From Phytoactinopolyspora halotolerans (GTDB lineage Bacteria; Actinomycetota; Actinomycetes; Jiangellales; Jiangellaceae): a DNA stretch of 64,000 bases. The stretch lies in assembly GCF_010550675.1 (NCBI RefSeq), contig NZ_JAAGOA010000001.1, forward strand, positions 124,001-188,000. Reading direction: 5' to 3'. Of this stretch, positions 1 to 8,188 are shown piece by piece; positions within the stretch are counted from its first letter, which is position 1, and every line of letters begins with the position of its first letter. The position numbers and the translations under genes are program-made. Below the pieces are notes generated by a model. That model was not told where the DNA came from. It did no database searches and worked only from the letters and a program-made list of their open reading frames with translations.

Positions 1-381
1 CCGTTCGGATTCGAGCTGCACCTGGCGGGCGCGGCGCTGGCCGTCCTGATTCTGGCCGTGATGGCCGTCGGCATCGGCGCGCTGTCGTACAGCCTGGCGC
101 TGGCGTCGAAGGATCAGGACTGGCTGTTCTGGACGATCCAGCAGACTCTGTTGTTCCCGTTCCTGCTGCTCGCCGGGATCCTGCTGCCGCTGGACAACGG
201 GCCGGGCTGGCTTCGGACGCTGGGCGACATCAACCCGCTGACGTATGTCGTGGACGCCTGCCGGCTGCTGTTCAACGGCGAGATCGCCGCGGCAGGCGTC
301 CTCCAGGGCGCAGGCGCCGCGGCCTTCCTCGCGGCCCTCGGACTGCTGGTCGGCATCCGCAGCATGCGCCACTCCACCTGA
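1..381 (+). CDS. ABC-2 type transporter permease, C-terminal part (cut by window edge)
   Basis: The reading frame is open from the first base and ends at TGA 379-381, so only about 126 C-terminal residues are present. Three hydrophobic stretches are visible. The first is at residues 8-30, the second (FWTIQQTLLFPFLLLAGILL) follows a short charged loop, and the third is an Ala/Gly/Leu-rich segment near the end. The segment ending in NPLTYVVDACRLLFNG resembles the last extracellular loop of DrrB/NodJ-like exporter permeases. The protein would pair with an ATPase encoded upstream, outside this window, to export a drug, lipid or polysaccharide. The substrate cannot be inferred. Confidence 0.8.
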   Translation, partial: PFGFELHLAGAALAVLILAVMAVGIGALSYSLALASKDQDWLFWTIQQTLLFPFLLLAGILLPLDNGPGWLRTLGDINPLTYVVDACRLLFNGEIAAAGVLQGAGAAAFLAALGLLVGIRSMRHST

Positions 382-393
382 CACGCGCCCCGG

Positions 394-487
394 CCTAAAT
401 GATCATGTGAAGTGGGTTTTCTCGTGCCTCAACAGGTCTGCAGACATGGTAGAGCACGAGAAGACCTACCAAACATGATCATTTAGG
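394..487. repeat. 94-bp palindromic repeat element, copy 1
   Basis: Perfect 15-bp terminal inverted repeats CCTAAATGATCATGT bound a 94-bp element. The inner arms continue to pair imperfectly (GGGTTTTCTCGTGC against GCACGAGAAGACCT). A second 94-bp copy lies at 11878-11971 in the opposite orientation and a diverged relative lies at 29145-29228. No flanking target-site duplication is evident. The element sits between the permease stop and the next gene and could fold into a long transcript hairpin. It is either a MITE-like element or a bacterial interspersed palindrome. Confidence 0.85.
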
Positions 488-537
488 CGGGGTGTCGGGG
501 GTGGCAACCGAAATCGGGGGGAAGGCGTCGAAGTGAT

Positions 538-2529
538 ATGCGGAAATACACCGGCATTCTTCTCGGATGTGGCGTCGCTGCCAGTGCGCTGGTCGCGGTC
601 AACGTGCTGCCCGCCGACGAAGCAGCGGCGTCCGGCCTGGTCTCCTTCGGGGACTGCTCGGACGCGCTCGACCACCTGAAACGCGAGGCGGACGAGCGCA
701 TCGGCCCCTGGGGGCTACACGACTCGTGGTACGGCGTCGATGTCCTCGAGGAGGAAGGTGCCGCAGAAGATCGGGCGGTCGCCGCGGACGGCGACGACAG
801 CGCGGCCGGCTCCGACGACTCGGGTGGATCTTCGTATTCCACCACCAACGTTCAGGAGAAGGGTGTCGACGAGCCGGACATCGTGAAGACCGACGGTCGC
901 CGGATAGTCACGACGGTCGGTTCCGAACTCCGGGTCATCGATACCAGCGGCGATCAGCCGCAGGAGATCGGCAGTCTGCAGCTCAGTGACGATTACGCGG
1001 ATGCCGAGTTGCTCCTGGCGGGCGATCGCGCCGTGGTCTTCGTCCGCGGCTGGATGCCCATGGCCGCCGACGCCGCGTACTCGGACATGGGTTGGGAACG
1101 ATCCACCACGACCGTCCACCTGGTGGATCTGTCGGATCCCGCCAGCCCTTCCATCGCCTCCACGCTGGAGATCGACGGCGACTACCTCGATGCACGGATG
1201 GTCGACGGCACGGTGCGCCTGGTCACCAGTTCCCAACCCGGGCTGGTCTTTCCGATGGACGAGAAGGACTGGAACCGCGACGAGGACGAGTTGATCGAAC
1301 GGAACCGGGACATCGTCGCCGACTCGACCATCGAGGACTGGCTGCCGTCCTACCGGCTGGACGCCGGCGGGGAGGAGTCCAGCGGACTGCTGGTGCAGTG
1401 CGGCGATCTGAACCGGCCGCCGGAGTTCGCCGGCTTCTCGGTGATCAGCGTGCTCACCCTCGGATTGGACGAGCTGACCGACGGCGACGCGGTGGCCGTG
1501 CTCAGCAGCGGCGAGACCGTTTACGCCAGCGCCGATCAGCTGTACGTGGCCACCGCGAACTGGGGTACGCCGGATGAGGTCGCGCCGATGGACGACGCTG
1601 CTGTCGACATCGCGCCGGGTTGGCCAATGGTGGAAAGCACGGGTATCCACTCGTTCGACATCGGCGGTGACGAACCGGCCCGCTACCGAGCCTCCGGTGA
1701 GGTAGACGGGGGCATCATCGGACCGTACGCGATGTCGGAGCACGAGGGCGTCCTGCGTGTGGCGACGACGACGCGCGTGGGCGACGACCGTCGTAGCGAG
1801 AGCCAGCTGATCACGCTGACCGAGCAGGGAGACGAGCTGGTACAGGCCGGAGAGGTGGGCGGCCTCGGCAAGGGCGAGGACATCTACGCTGTCCGGTACT
1901 TCGGCGACACCGCCTACGTGGTCACCTTCCGGCAGATCGACCCGCTGTATGTACTCGACCTTTCCGATCCGGCGAACCCGTCGGTGGAGGGCGAGCTGAA
2001 GATCACCGGCTACTCCTCCTATCTGCACGGCGTCGACGACGGGCGGTTGCTGGGCGTCGGCCAGGAGGCGACGTCGGAGGGCCAAGCCGTCGGCACGCAG
2101 GTCTCGCTGTTCGACGTCAGCGATCCGTCGGATCCGCGCAAGCTCGACGGTCACGTGGTCGAGGGGGCATGGAGCGACGTCGAGGTCAATCCGCATGCCT
2201 TCCTGTTCTGGCCTGAGACCAGCCAGGTGGTGGTGCCGATCTCCGGTTTCGAGACCGTGGAAGACGACGGCGCCGGATACGTGATGGAACCGGGCGGGGC
2301 GCTGGTGGTGACCCTCGACGGCGACACGGTCACCGAGCAGGGCATCATCCGGCACGGCGGCCAGAGGCAGGCAACGGATGCGGAATTCGAGGAGTACCTG
2401 TGGGAGCCGGTTCTGCGCTCGATGGTCATCGGCGACTCCCTCTACACGCTGTGGTACGACGGGCTGCAGGTGAACGATCTCGACGACCTCAGCCTGCGTA
2501 GTTGGACTCAGCTGGATCCAGCCTGGTGA
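538..2529 (+). CDS. Secreted beta-propeller domain protein (Pfam Beta_propel, PF09826 type)
   Basis: This is a 663-residue protein with an N-terminal hydrophobic segment (about residues 5-22) followed by an Ala-rich cleavage-like region, so it is probably exported. An acidic/Ser-Gly linker around residues 75-103 leads to the family hallmark TNVQEKGVDEPDIVKTDG, which begins the Beta_propel domain. Repeated blades follow with recurrent motifs of the LVDLSDPASPS and LYVLDLSDPANPS kind. The family is widespread in actinobacteria and archaea; its biochemical role is unknown to me. The start is ATG 538, preceded by a GGGGGGAAGG-type ribosome site. A strong hairpin terminator follows at 2539-2578, so the gene is probably monocistronic. 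Confidence 0.85.
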   Translation: MRKYTGILLGCGVAASALVAVNVLPADEAAASGLVSFGDCSDALDHLKREADERIGPWGLHDSWYGVDVLEEEGAAEDRAVAADGDDSAAGSDDSGGSSYSTTNVQEKGVDEPDIVKTDGRRIVTTVGSELRVIDTSGDQPQEIGSLQLSDDYADAELLLAGDRAVVFVRGWMPMAADAAYSDMGWERSTTTVHLVDLSDPASPSIASTLEIDGDYLDARMVDGTVRLVTSSQPGLVFPMDEKDWNRDEDELIERNRDIVADSTIEDWLPSYRLDAGGEESSGLLVQCGDLNRPPEFAGFSVISVLTLGLDELTDGDAVAVLSSGETVYASADQLYVATANWGTPDEVAPMDDAAVDIAPGWPMVESTGIHSFDIGGDEPARYRASGEVDGGIIGPYAMSEHEGVLRVATTTRVGDDRRSESQLITLTEQGDELVQAGEVGGLGKGEDIYAVRYFGDTAYVVTFRQIDPLYVLDLSDPANPSVEGELKITGYSSYLHGVDDGRLLGVGQEATSEGQAVGTQVSLFDVSDPSDPRKLDGHVVEGAWSDVEVNPHAFLFWPETSQVVVPISGFETVEDDGAGYVMEPGGALVVTLDGDTVTEQGIIRHGGQRQATDAEFEEYLWEPVLRSMVIGDSLYTLWYDGLQVNDLDDLSLRSWTQLDPAW

Positions 2530-2538
2530 ACGAACCAT

Positions 2539-2578
2539 CGCTCGGGCGGCGGCGCGGATTGCAGCAGCCGCCCGAGCG
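2539..2578 (+). terminator. Strong hairpin terminator after the beta-propeller gene
   Basis: A perfect 12-bp stem, CGCTCGGGCGGC paired with GCCGCCCGAGCG, has a 16-base loop and begins 10 bases after the stop codon. There is no long U tract, which is common for actinobacterial hairpin terminators. Confidence 0.75.
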
Positions 2579-2719
2579 GTTCGACCCCGAACAGCGCCGT
2601 GACGTGTCCGGCGGCGCTGAGCCGCCAGGGTCCCGGTTCGAGCCCATCGGCATGCGGCGATACTGGAAGGACGACCATTCCGGACCGCACGCACCGCGAC
2701 CGCCGAGAGAAGGACACGC

Positions 2720-3979
2720 ATGAGCCAACGACCGACCAACTGGGCCGGGAATCTGACGTTCCACGTGGAACATGTCCAGCGTCCGGCGTCGATTGAGGAG
2801 CTCCGCAAGCTGGTAGCGCGCAGCAGCCGGATGCGTGTGCTGGGCAGCGGCCACTCGTTCAACTCGATCGCGGACACGGACGGGGACCTGGTCTCGCTGT
2901 CCGACCTGCCCGGGGACGTGGCTGTTAACGCTCACACTGCGTCTGTGACCGTACCGGCCGGCGTGCGATACGGCGAACTGAGCCAGCAACTGCACGCCGC
3001 CGGCTACGCGCTACACAACCTCGGTTCGCTCCCGCACATCTCGGTCGCCGGCTCCTGCGCAACCGCGACGCACGGTTCCGGGCCCACCAACGGCAACCTC
3101 GCCACCGCCGTCTCGTCCGTCGACATCGTCACCACGGACGGCGACCTGGTCACCGTGGGCGCCGACGACGACGGATTCAGCGGCACGGTAGTGGCATTGG
3201 GCGCACTCGGTGTCGTGGTGGGAATGACACTGTCCATCGAGCCGACCTACCAGGTCCAGCAGATCGTCTACGACGACCTGCCAGTCGACGCTCTAGACGA
3301 CCACCTCGACGAGATCCTCTCCGGTGCCTACAGCGTGAGCCTGTTCACCCGTTGGCAAGCATCGAGCATCGATCACATCTGGGTGAAGCACCGGACCGAC
3401 CATGACGAATGGTCCGGTGGTCCCTCCTGGTTCGGCGCCACGCGAGCCGAAGAGCAGCGACATCCATTGCCGGGCATGCCGCCGGAGTACTGCACGCAGC
3501 AGCTGGGCGTGGCGGGACCATGGCACGAGCGCCTGCCGCACTTCCGGCTGGATTTCACTCCCAGCGCCGGCGAGGAGCTGCAGTCTGAGTATTTTGTCGC
3601 CCGCTCCGACGCGCTCGCTGCCATCCGGGCATTGGACCGGATCCGGCAACGGTTCGCTCCGGTGCTCCAGGTCTCGGAGATCCGCACCATCGCTGCCGAC
3701 GGCATCTGGCTCAGCCCTTGCTATCAGCGCGATATGGTCGGCTTCCACTTCACCTGGATCAAGGATGCGGCTGCCGTACAGGCGGTGTTGCCTGAGATCG
3801 AGCACGCACTCGCCGAGTTCGACGTCGTCCCGCATTGGGGCAAGGTGTTCACGATGCCGCCTGAGGCCGTGCGCTCGCGGTACCCGCGCCTCGACGACTT
3901 CCGGGACCTCGCCCGCTCGTACGATCCCGCCGGCGTCTTCCGCAACGAGTTCGTCGACCGCTACATCTTCTCCGACTGA
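2720..3979 (+). CDS. Alditol oxidase (FAD-dependent, AldO/xylitol oxidase type)
   Basis: This 419-residue enzyme matches Streptomyces coelicolor AldO closely in length and, from memory, along its whole sequence. AldO oxidises the C1 hydroxyl of alditols such as xylitol or sorbitol with O2, giving the aldose and H2O2. The N-terminal FAD-binding domain contains RVLGSGHSFNS; His45 corresponds to the His that covalently binds FAD in AldO. The SLPHISVAGS and ATHGSG segments form the flavin pocket. The C-terminal cap ends with the HWGKVF motif, which contains the active-site Lys region. No signal peptide is seen, so it is cytoplasmic. The start ATG 2720 is preceded by GAGAAGGA. The first codons carry a 14-bp palindrome at 2758-2771. 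Confidence 0.87.
   Translation: MSQRPTNWAGNLTFHVEHVQRPASIEELRKLVARSSRMRVLGSGHSFNSIADTDGDLVSLSDLPGDVAVNAHTASVTVPAGVRYGELSQQLHAAGYALHNLGSLPHISVAGSCATATHGSGPTNGNLATAVSSVDIVTTDGDLVTVGADDDGFSGTVVALGALGVVVGMTLSIEPTYQVQQIVYDDLPVDALDDHLDEILSGAYSVSLFTRWQASSIDHIWVKHRTDHDEWSGGPSWFGATRAEEQRHPLPGMPPEYCTQQLGVAGPWHERLPHFRLDFTPSAGEELQSEYFVARSDALAAIRALDRIRQRFAPVLQVSEIRTIAADGIWLSPCYQRDMVGFHFTWIKDAAAVQAVLPEIEHALAEFDVVPHWGKVFTMPPEAVRSRYPRLDDFRDLARSYDPAGVFRNEFVDRYIFSD
2758..2771. promoter_or_regulatory. Possible parS-like palindrome inside the alditol oxidase gene
   Basis: GTTCCACGTGGAAC is a perfect 14-bp palindrome that differs from the three parS sites near parAB (GTTTCACGTGAAAC) by one symmetric base pair. 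The C/G version is the form known from Pseudomonas parS. It may be an accessory ParB site or chance within coding sequence; no other copy was found in the window. Confidence 0.3.
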
Positions 3980-4075
3980 CCTCGCGCGCCCTGGTCAATC
4001 ACCTCGCGTGTGTGGCACACGACGCAGCGGCGTCTGGACAGTCGTCGTGCGAAGACCGGGGATGAAGTGCGTACA

Positions 4076-4111
4076 CTGGACGCAGAGACGCGTACGTCGT
4101 ACGCTATTGTT
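4076..4111 (+). promoter_or_regulatory. Leaderless promoter with overlapping palindromic operator
   Basis: A -35-like CTGGAC (4076-4081) and a -10 TACGCT (4100-4105) are 18 bases apart. The -10 ends six bases before ATG 4112, so the transcript would start at or beside the start codon, and there is no ribosome site. A perfect inverted repeat with 7-bp arms, GCGTACG-T-CGTACGC (4090-4104), overlaps the -10. This is the layout expected for a TetR- or MarR-type repressor operator. The repressor is not identified. Confidence 0.5.
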
Positions 4112-4915
4112 ATGGCGATTCTTGTCACCGGCGCGACAGGCAGCGTGGGCCGGCGCGTCGTCGATCAGCTCCTGGCGGCCGGAGCCGACGACGTCCGAGC
4201 CCTCACCACCAACCCCACCAAGGCCGCACTTCCGGCCTCAGTGCACGTGGTTGAGGGATATGTCGGCCGACCGGAGAGCCTGCCACCTGCCCTCCACGGC
4301 GTGGACCGGATGTACCTGGCCCCAGCACCGGAGACGGCGGCCGCGGCCGCCGCGCTCGCCGCCCAGGCGGGCGTGCGGCATATCGTCGACCTGTCCGGGC
4401 CGGAAGAGAGCTGGTGGTACTCGGTCGCCAAAGCGGTCGAGGAGTCGGGTGCGAGCTGGACCCATCTCTGGCCAGGTGAGTTCATGGAGAACAGCACTGT
4501 CTGGGCCGAGCAGGTCCGCAGAACCGGAATGGTCCGCGATGCCTACCCGGATGCCGCCAATGCGCCGATCGCCATGGACGACGTGGCGAGAATCGCCGCC
4601 ACCTGCCTCCTCGGCGAGAACCATGAAGGACAGTCGTACCTGCTCACAGGTCCGGAGACGCTCAGCCGTCGAGAGCTGATCGACCGGATCGCCGCCGCGC
4701 TCGGGCGGGACGTCCCCGTTCTCCGGGTCGGCCGTGATGAGGCGGTCGAGCAGCTGACACCCGCAATGGGTGAGTACGCGGCGTGGTACGTCGACGGCAC
4801 AGCCGAGCTGGCCACGAGTCCGCAGCCCGTCTCGGCCACGTTCGAGAACGTCATGGGTCGTCCCGGTACCACTTTCGCCGAGTGGGTCGCCGCGCATGTC
4901 GACGAATTTCGCTGA
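4112..4915 (+). CDS. NmrA-like NAD(P)-binding oxidoreductase
   Basis: This is a 267-residue atypical short-chain dehydrogenase. The Rossmann glycine motif TGATGSVG lies right after the start (residues 6-13). The catalytic Tyr/Lys pair typical of classical SDRs is not in an obvious YxxxK context, which is common in the NmrA subfamily. Such proteins act as quinone or flavin-linked reductases or redox sensors. The frame is open from 4010, but ATG 4112 is chosen because it places the Rossmann strand at the N-terminus and matches a leaderless promoter. It is convergent with dnaB, with only 12 bases between the stop codons. Confidence 0.75.
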   Translation: MAILVTGATGSVGRRVVDQLLAAGADDVRALTTNPTKAALPASVHVVEGYVGRPESLPPALHGVDRMYLAPAPETAAAAAALAAQAGVRHIVDLSGPEESWWYSVAKAVEESGASWTHLWPGEFMENSTVWAEQVRRTGMVRDAYPDAANAPIAMDDVARIAATCLLGENHEGQSYLLTGPETLSRRELIDRIAAALGRDVPVLRVGRDEAVEQLTPAMGEYAAWYVDGTAELATSPQPVSATFENVMGRPGTTFAEWVAAHVDEFR

Positions 4916-4927
4916 CGCCCTGCAGCG

Positions 4928-7783
4928 CTACTGAGCCATATCGACGAACCGGCTGTAGTGGCCCTGGAAGGCGACGGTGATGGTTGCCGTCGGACCGTTA
5001 CGGTGCTTGGCGACGATGAAGTCCGCCTCCCCGGCTCGGGGAGACTCCTTCTCGTACGCGTCCTCCCGGTGGAGCAGGATGACCATGTCGGCATCCTGCT
5101 CCAAGCTGCCCGACTCGCGAAGGTCGGACAACATGGGCTTCTTGTCCGTTCTCTGCTCTGGGCCACGGTTCAGCTGACAGATCGCCACGACGGGAACCTC
5201 TAGCTCCTTGGCCAGCAGCTTCAGCGACCGGGAGAACTCCGAGACCTCTTGCTGCCGGCTCTCCACCTTCTTCCCGCTCGTCATCAGCTGGAGATAGTCG
5301 ACGATGACCAGCCGCAGATCGTGGCGTTGCTTGAGCCGCCGGCACTTGGCTCGGATCTCCATCATGGTCATGTTCGGCGAGTCGTCGATGAACAACGGGG
5401 CACTCGAGACCTCGCCGGTGCAGCGCGCGATCCGGTTCCAGTCGTCGTCACTCATCTGACCGGCTCGCATATGGTGCAGCGGGACCTTCCCCTCGGCCGA
5501 GAGCAACCGCATCGTGATCTCGTTCCGGCTCATCTCCAGCGAGAAGATCACCGATGTGAGCTGGTTCTTGATCGACGCCGCACGGGCGATATCCAACCCG
5601 ATCGTCGAGTTATGTGTGGGTATGCATGACGGCCCCGCAAGGTATAGGTGATCGTCCGCATCGACCTGGACACACCGAACCGGCACCGACTGAATCGGCC
5701 GGACGTCGACGATGGTCCGCGCCGAAGGCCCTTCACCCAACCGCTGACGTTCCAGCTTTCGACGCAACCGAAAGACCGGATCACGGGGGGTAAAGGTGAC
5801 GCAGTACGACGTAGACGACGCCTCAGACCGCCCCTTGACCCTCTTCGTCGTCATGCGGCTCCGGTAGCCAAGAGAATGCACCAGCTCACGCACATCCTCA
5901 GCGAGCCTTCTGTTCGTTACCGCGAACTGTACAACGCCCCCGCGGTCGATATATCCGTCAGTGTCAAGCAAGCCAGCCAACAATGCGCGACGTTGAGCGA
6001 CAGATGCCCGGAGATATTCCGTCGGTATTCGCTTGTCTCCCATTACGCCGAGCGTCTTCAAGATCCCCGTCACGCTGCCGTGACGAAGATGGCACGACTG
6101 ACAACGCCGAAGCCCTGAAGACCGCCGACCACAGTCCGGGCAGGAAGGTGGAGGTACCGGTTCTGATACGAGCCGAGCTCGTCCACCGCACGACTTCCCG
6201 CACGTCCGAACCTGAGACGTTGCGGGCACGAAAGTCGTGCCGCACACGACGCAGCTTCGTTCCGCAACCGGCGTCTCGGGCAAGTGAAGTGAGTAGAGCC
6301 GCCTGCCGTGTTCTTCGACGCGCAGGCCCTCGTTTCTGATCTCGTCAGCAATCTCGGGATCGTCGGAGGTGAACCGAGCCTGAGCACTATGCCCGTCGCC
6401 AAGCCAAACTCCTAACGTGTAAGGCGGCAGCAGGAGATCGCGCTCAGGAAGGTCGAACGGTTTCGCAAGTTCCACCGCGTAATCGAGTCGCCGATCTGCA
6501 GAGCTGCAACGAAGGGTCTCTGCGATCTGTTCAGTGGTGACTACAGCTTGGTGCTGAGCGGCCTGTGAACTCCCGATGGGACGGGACACTCGATCGGCGA
6601 GTACCCCCAACGATCTCTCTCTTGAGTAGACCGGAGCGGACCCGAGGTAGGCGCGCTTCGGCCCGGAGACCTTCCGGACCTCCCGGGCTACGGCACCGCA
6701 ATTCGCAACGGCCTGCTGAATGGCGTTACGAAGCTCACCGCCTACCTCCGCGACTAGATCTTTGGTGGTGACGTTCCTGTGATCCTCTGCCTCAGCCATG
6801 TGGGCAGCCGCACAGACGCGCTCTATCGCGTCTTGCGGGTAGTAGCAGCGCGGCTTGCGCCGCTCGGACGCAGCTCGTCGGCTAGCACGTGATGTTATAG
6901 CCCACTGATGTTCGGCGTCGGCGACGATGACCGAGCCGTCGGAGAACTCGACCTCGTAACAAGGACGGCCCTCCATCACCTCCGTTGCCGCGACCACGCG
7001 AGTCGGCTTGCCGTCGGCGCCGATCAACATGTCACCGACCTGGACCTCACCCATGGTGGTCCAGCCGGTGGGAGTCGGCAACGGCGTGTCCAACGCCAGC
7101 GCCTTGCCGACGGCAGGTCGGGCAGCGACGATGATCATCTGTCCGGGATGCAGGCCATTGGTCAGCGTGTCGAGGTCCGCGAAGCCCGTCGGCACCCCGA
7201 CCATCTCCCCGCCGCGCGAGCCGATCGCCTCGATCTCGTCGAGAGCGCCCTCCATGATGTCGGAGAGCGGTGCGTAGTCCTCCGCGGCGCGACGTTCGGT
7301 GACCGAATAGACCTCAGCTTGAGCACGGTCGGCGATCTCATCGGCATCGCCATCCGCCGTGTACCCCATCTGTGTGATCCGGGTACCCGCCTCGACCAGC
7401 CGACGCAGGATCGCCCGCTCGCGAACGATGTTGGCGTAGTAGCCGGCGTTCGCGGCCGACGGCACGGAGGAGACGAGAGTGTGCAGGTAAGGGGCGCCAC
7501 CGACGCGACCGAGTTCACCGCTCTTCTGCAGCGCGGCGGCGACCGTGACGGCATCCGCCGGCTCACCGCGACCATAGAGATCGAGGATGGCTTCGTAGAC
7601 CATCTCATGCGCGGGGCGGTAGAAGTCCACGCCGCGCAAGATCTCGACGACGTCGGCGACCGCGTCCTTGGACAGCAACATGGCGCCGAGAACCGACTGC
7701 TCCGCAGCGACGTCCTGAGGCGGGGTCAGGCCATAGCCCTCGACCGGAGCATCATCACGGTTCGGAAGTTCAGTGACGCTCAC
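4928..7783 (-). CDS. dnaB: Replicative DNA helicase DnaB precursor, interrupted by an intein
   Basis: This is a 951-residue precursor. Residues 1-227 and 726-951 together give a 453-residue DnaB of normal length. The N-terminal domain (about 20-125) binds primase and the C-terminal RecA-like motor carries Walker A and Walker B (VIVDYLQL). The intein (residues 228-725) is inserted inside Walker A, between GK and ST of ARPAVGK|ST, so the helicase cannot bind ATP until splicing occurs. DnaB unwinds DNA at the fork as a hexamer. The start is GTG 7783, preceded by a G-rich ribosome site. DnaA-box-like sequences lie upstream at 7961-8121. dnaB next to rplI-rpsR-ssb-rpsF is a conserved actinobacterial arrangement, here with a MATE and an ABC1-kinase gene in between. 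Confidence 0.95.
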   Translation of the reverse strand: MSVTELPNRDDAPVEGYGLTPPQDVAAEQSVLGAMLLSKDAVADVVEILRGVDFYRPAHEMVYEAILDLYGRGEPADAVTVAAALQKSGELGRVGGAPYLHTLVSSVPSAANAGYYANIVRERAILRRLVEAGTRITQMGYTADGDADEIADRAQAEVYSVTERRAAEDYAPLSDIMEGALDEIEAIGSRGGEMVGVPTGFADLDTLTNGLHPGQMIIVAARPAVGKALALDTPLPTPTGWTTMGEVQVGDMLIGADGKPTRVVAATEVMEGRPCYEVEFSDGSVIVADAEHQWAITSRASRRAASERRKPRCYYPQDAIERVCAAAHMAEAEDHRNVTTKDLVAEVGGELRNAIQQAVANCGAVAREVRKVSGPKRAYLGSAPVYSRERSLGVLADRVSRPIGSSQAAQHQAVVTTEQIAETLRCSSADRRLDYAVELAKPFDLPERDLLLPPYTLGVWLGDGHSAQARFTSDDPEIADEIRNEGLRVEEHGRRLYSLHLPETPVAERSCVVCGTTFVPATSQVRTCGKSCGGRARLVSEPVPPPSCPDCGRRSSGLRRCQSCHLRHGSVTGILKTLGVMGDKRIPTEYLRASVAQRRALLAGLLDTDGYIDRGGVVQFAVTNRRLAEDVRELVHSLGYRSRMTTKRVKGRSEASSTSYCVTFTPRDPVFRLRRKLERQRLGEGPSARTIVDVRPIQSVPVRCVQVDADDHLYLAGPSCIPTHNSTIGLDIARAASIKNQLTSVIFSLEMSRNEITMRLLSAEGKVPLHHMRAGQMSDDDWNRIARCTGEVSSAPLFIDDSPNMTMMEIRAKCRRLKQRHDLRLVIVDYLQLMTSGKKVESRQQEVSEFSRSLKLLAKELEVPVVAICQLNRGPEQRTDKKPMLSDLRESGSLEQDADMVILLHREDAYEKESPRAGEADFIVAKHRNGPTATITVAFQGHYSRFVDMAQ
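5609..7102 (-). mobile_element. Class 3 intein with LAGLIDADG homing endonuclease and two zinc-finger-like modules
   Basis: This 498-residue intein (A1 to N498) starts with Ala instead of Cys/Ser and carries the class 3 WCT triad. The triad is Trp67 after the block B His (EHQW), Cys477 in block F (PVRCVQV), and Thr496 in the terminal PTHN; the +1 extein residue is Ser. Splicing by class 3 inteins begins with attack by the block F Cys. Endonuclease blocks are LGVWLGDGH (about 230-238) and LLAGLLDTDG (374-383). Between them lie two four-Cys modules: C284xxC287 with C301xxxC305, and C321xxC324 with C334xxC337. A helix-turn-helix-like region is near 111-136. All splicing residues look intact. Base composition looks less GC-rich than the flanking helicase, consistent with horizontal spread; I did not compute it. 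Confidence 0.9.
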
Positions 7784-7960
7784 CGAGCACCCCCTTCGCA
7801 GCGATCAACTCATACATCTGTTCTAACAGCTGCCACTGACACTTGCCGTCGGTCGCTGATCGCCGCACTGACCCGTCTCCTCGTACATCGCTCGCCACTG
7901 AGACCGTAGGGCCGTCGCCGCACCAATCCAAGCCCGACACACACAGGCCTGTGCACGGCG

Positions 7961-8121
7961 TGTGGACAGCCGCACGCGAGCCGCAGGTCGGCTGCGGAAA
8001 CGATCATCCCCAGGTGTGGACAACCCTGGGGACAAGGCGCCCGATATGTCCCCGCCCGCCCCCCACACCCCCCACTCACCAGCGCCAACGCCCTCCACCG
8101 CCTGTGGACGAATATCCACAG
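7961..8121. promoter_or_regulatory. DnaA-box-like cluster upstream of dnaB
   Basis: The 405-base gap between dnaB and the MATE gene holds four DnaA-box-like 9-mers. They are TGTGGACAG at 7961, an exact reverse-strand TTGTCCACA (TGTGGACAA) at 8015-8023, TGTGGACGA at 8103, and TATCCACAG at 8113. The last two form an inverted repeat, CCTGTGGA (8101-8108) with TCCACAGG (8115-8122). This suggests DnaA control of dnaB transcription or local DnaA titration. The rest of the gap should also contain the divergent promoters; no ORF there is convincing. Confidence 0.55.
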
Positions 8122-8188
8122 GCAACCATCTCATGATCCGAGACATCATCCACGGCTGTCAGTACCGACACATACCGTCACTACTGCC

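Noticed and set aside
394-487. Target-site duplication around the palindromic element
   Set aside because: Flanks (CCCCGG / CGGGG in copy 1, TGACA / GCGCG in copy 2) show no direct repeat, so transposition cannot be argued from duplications.
715-2877. 720-residue open frame on the minus strand opposite the beta-propeller gene
   Set aside because: It is an antisense shadow of a GC-rich gene: Arg/His/Asp-rich, no recognisable domain, and the sense strand encodes a clear family.
4928-7783. Possibility that dnaB is a pseudogene because of the 1.5-kb interruption
   Set aside because: The interruption is in frame, has complete splicing motifs, and the joined exteins give a normal 453-residue DnaB with an intact Walker A.
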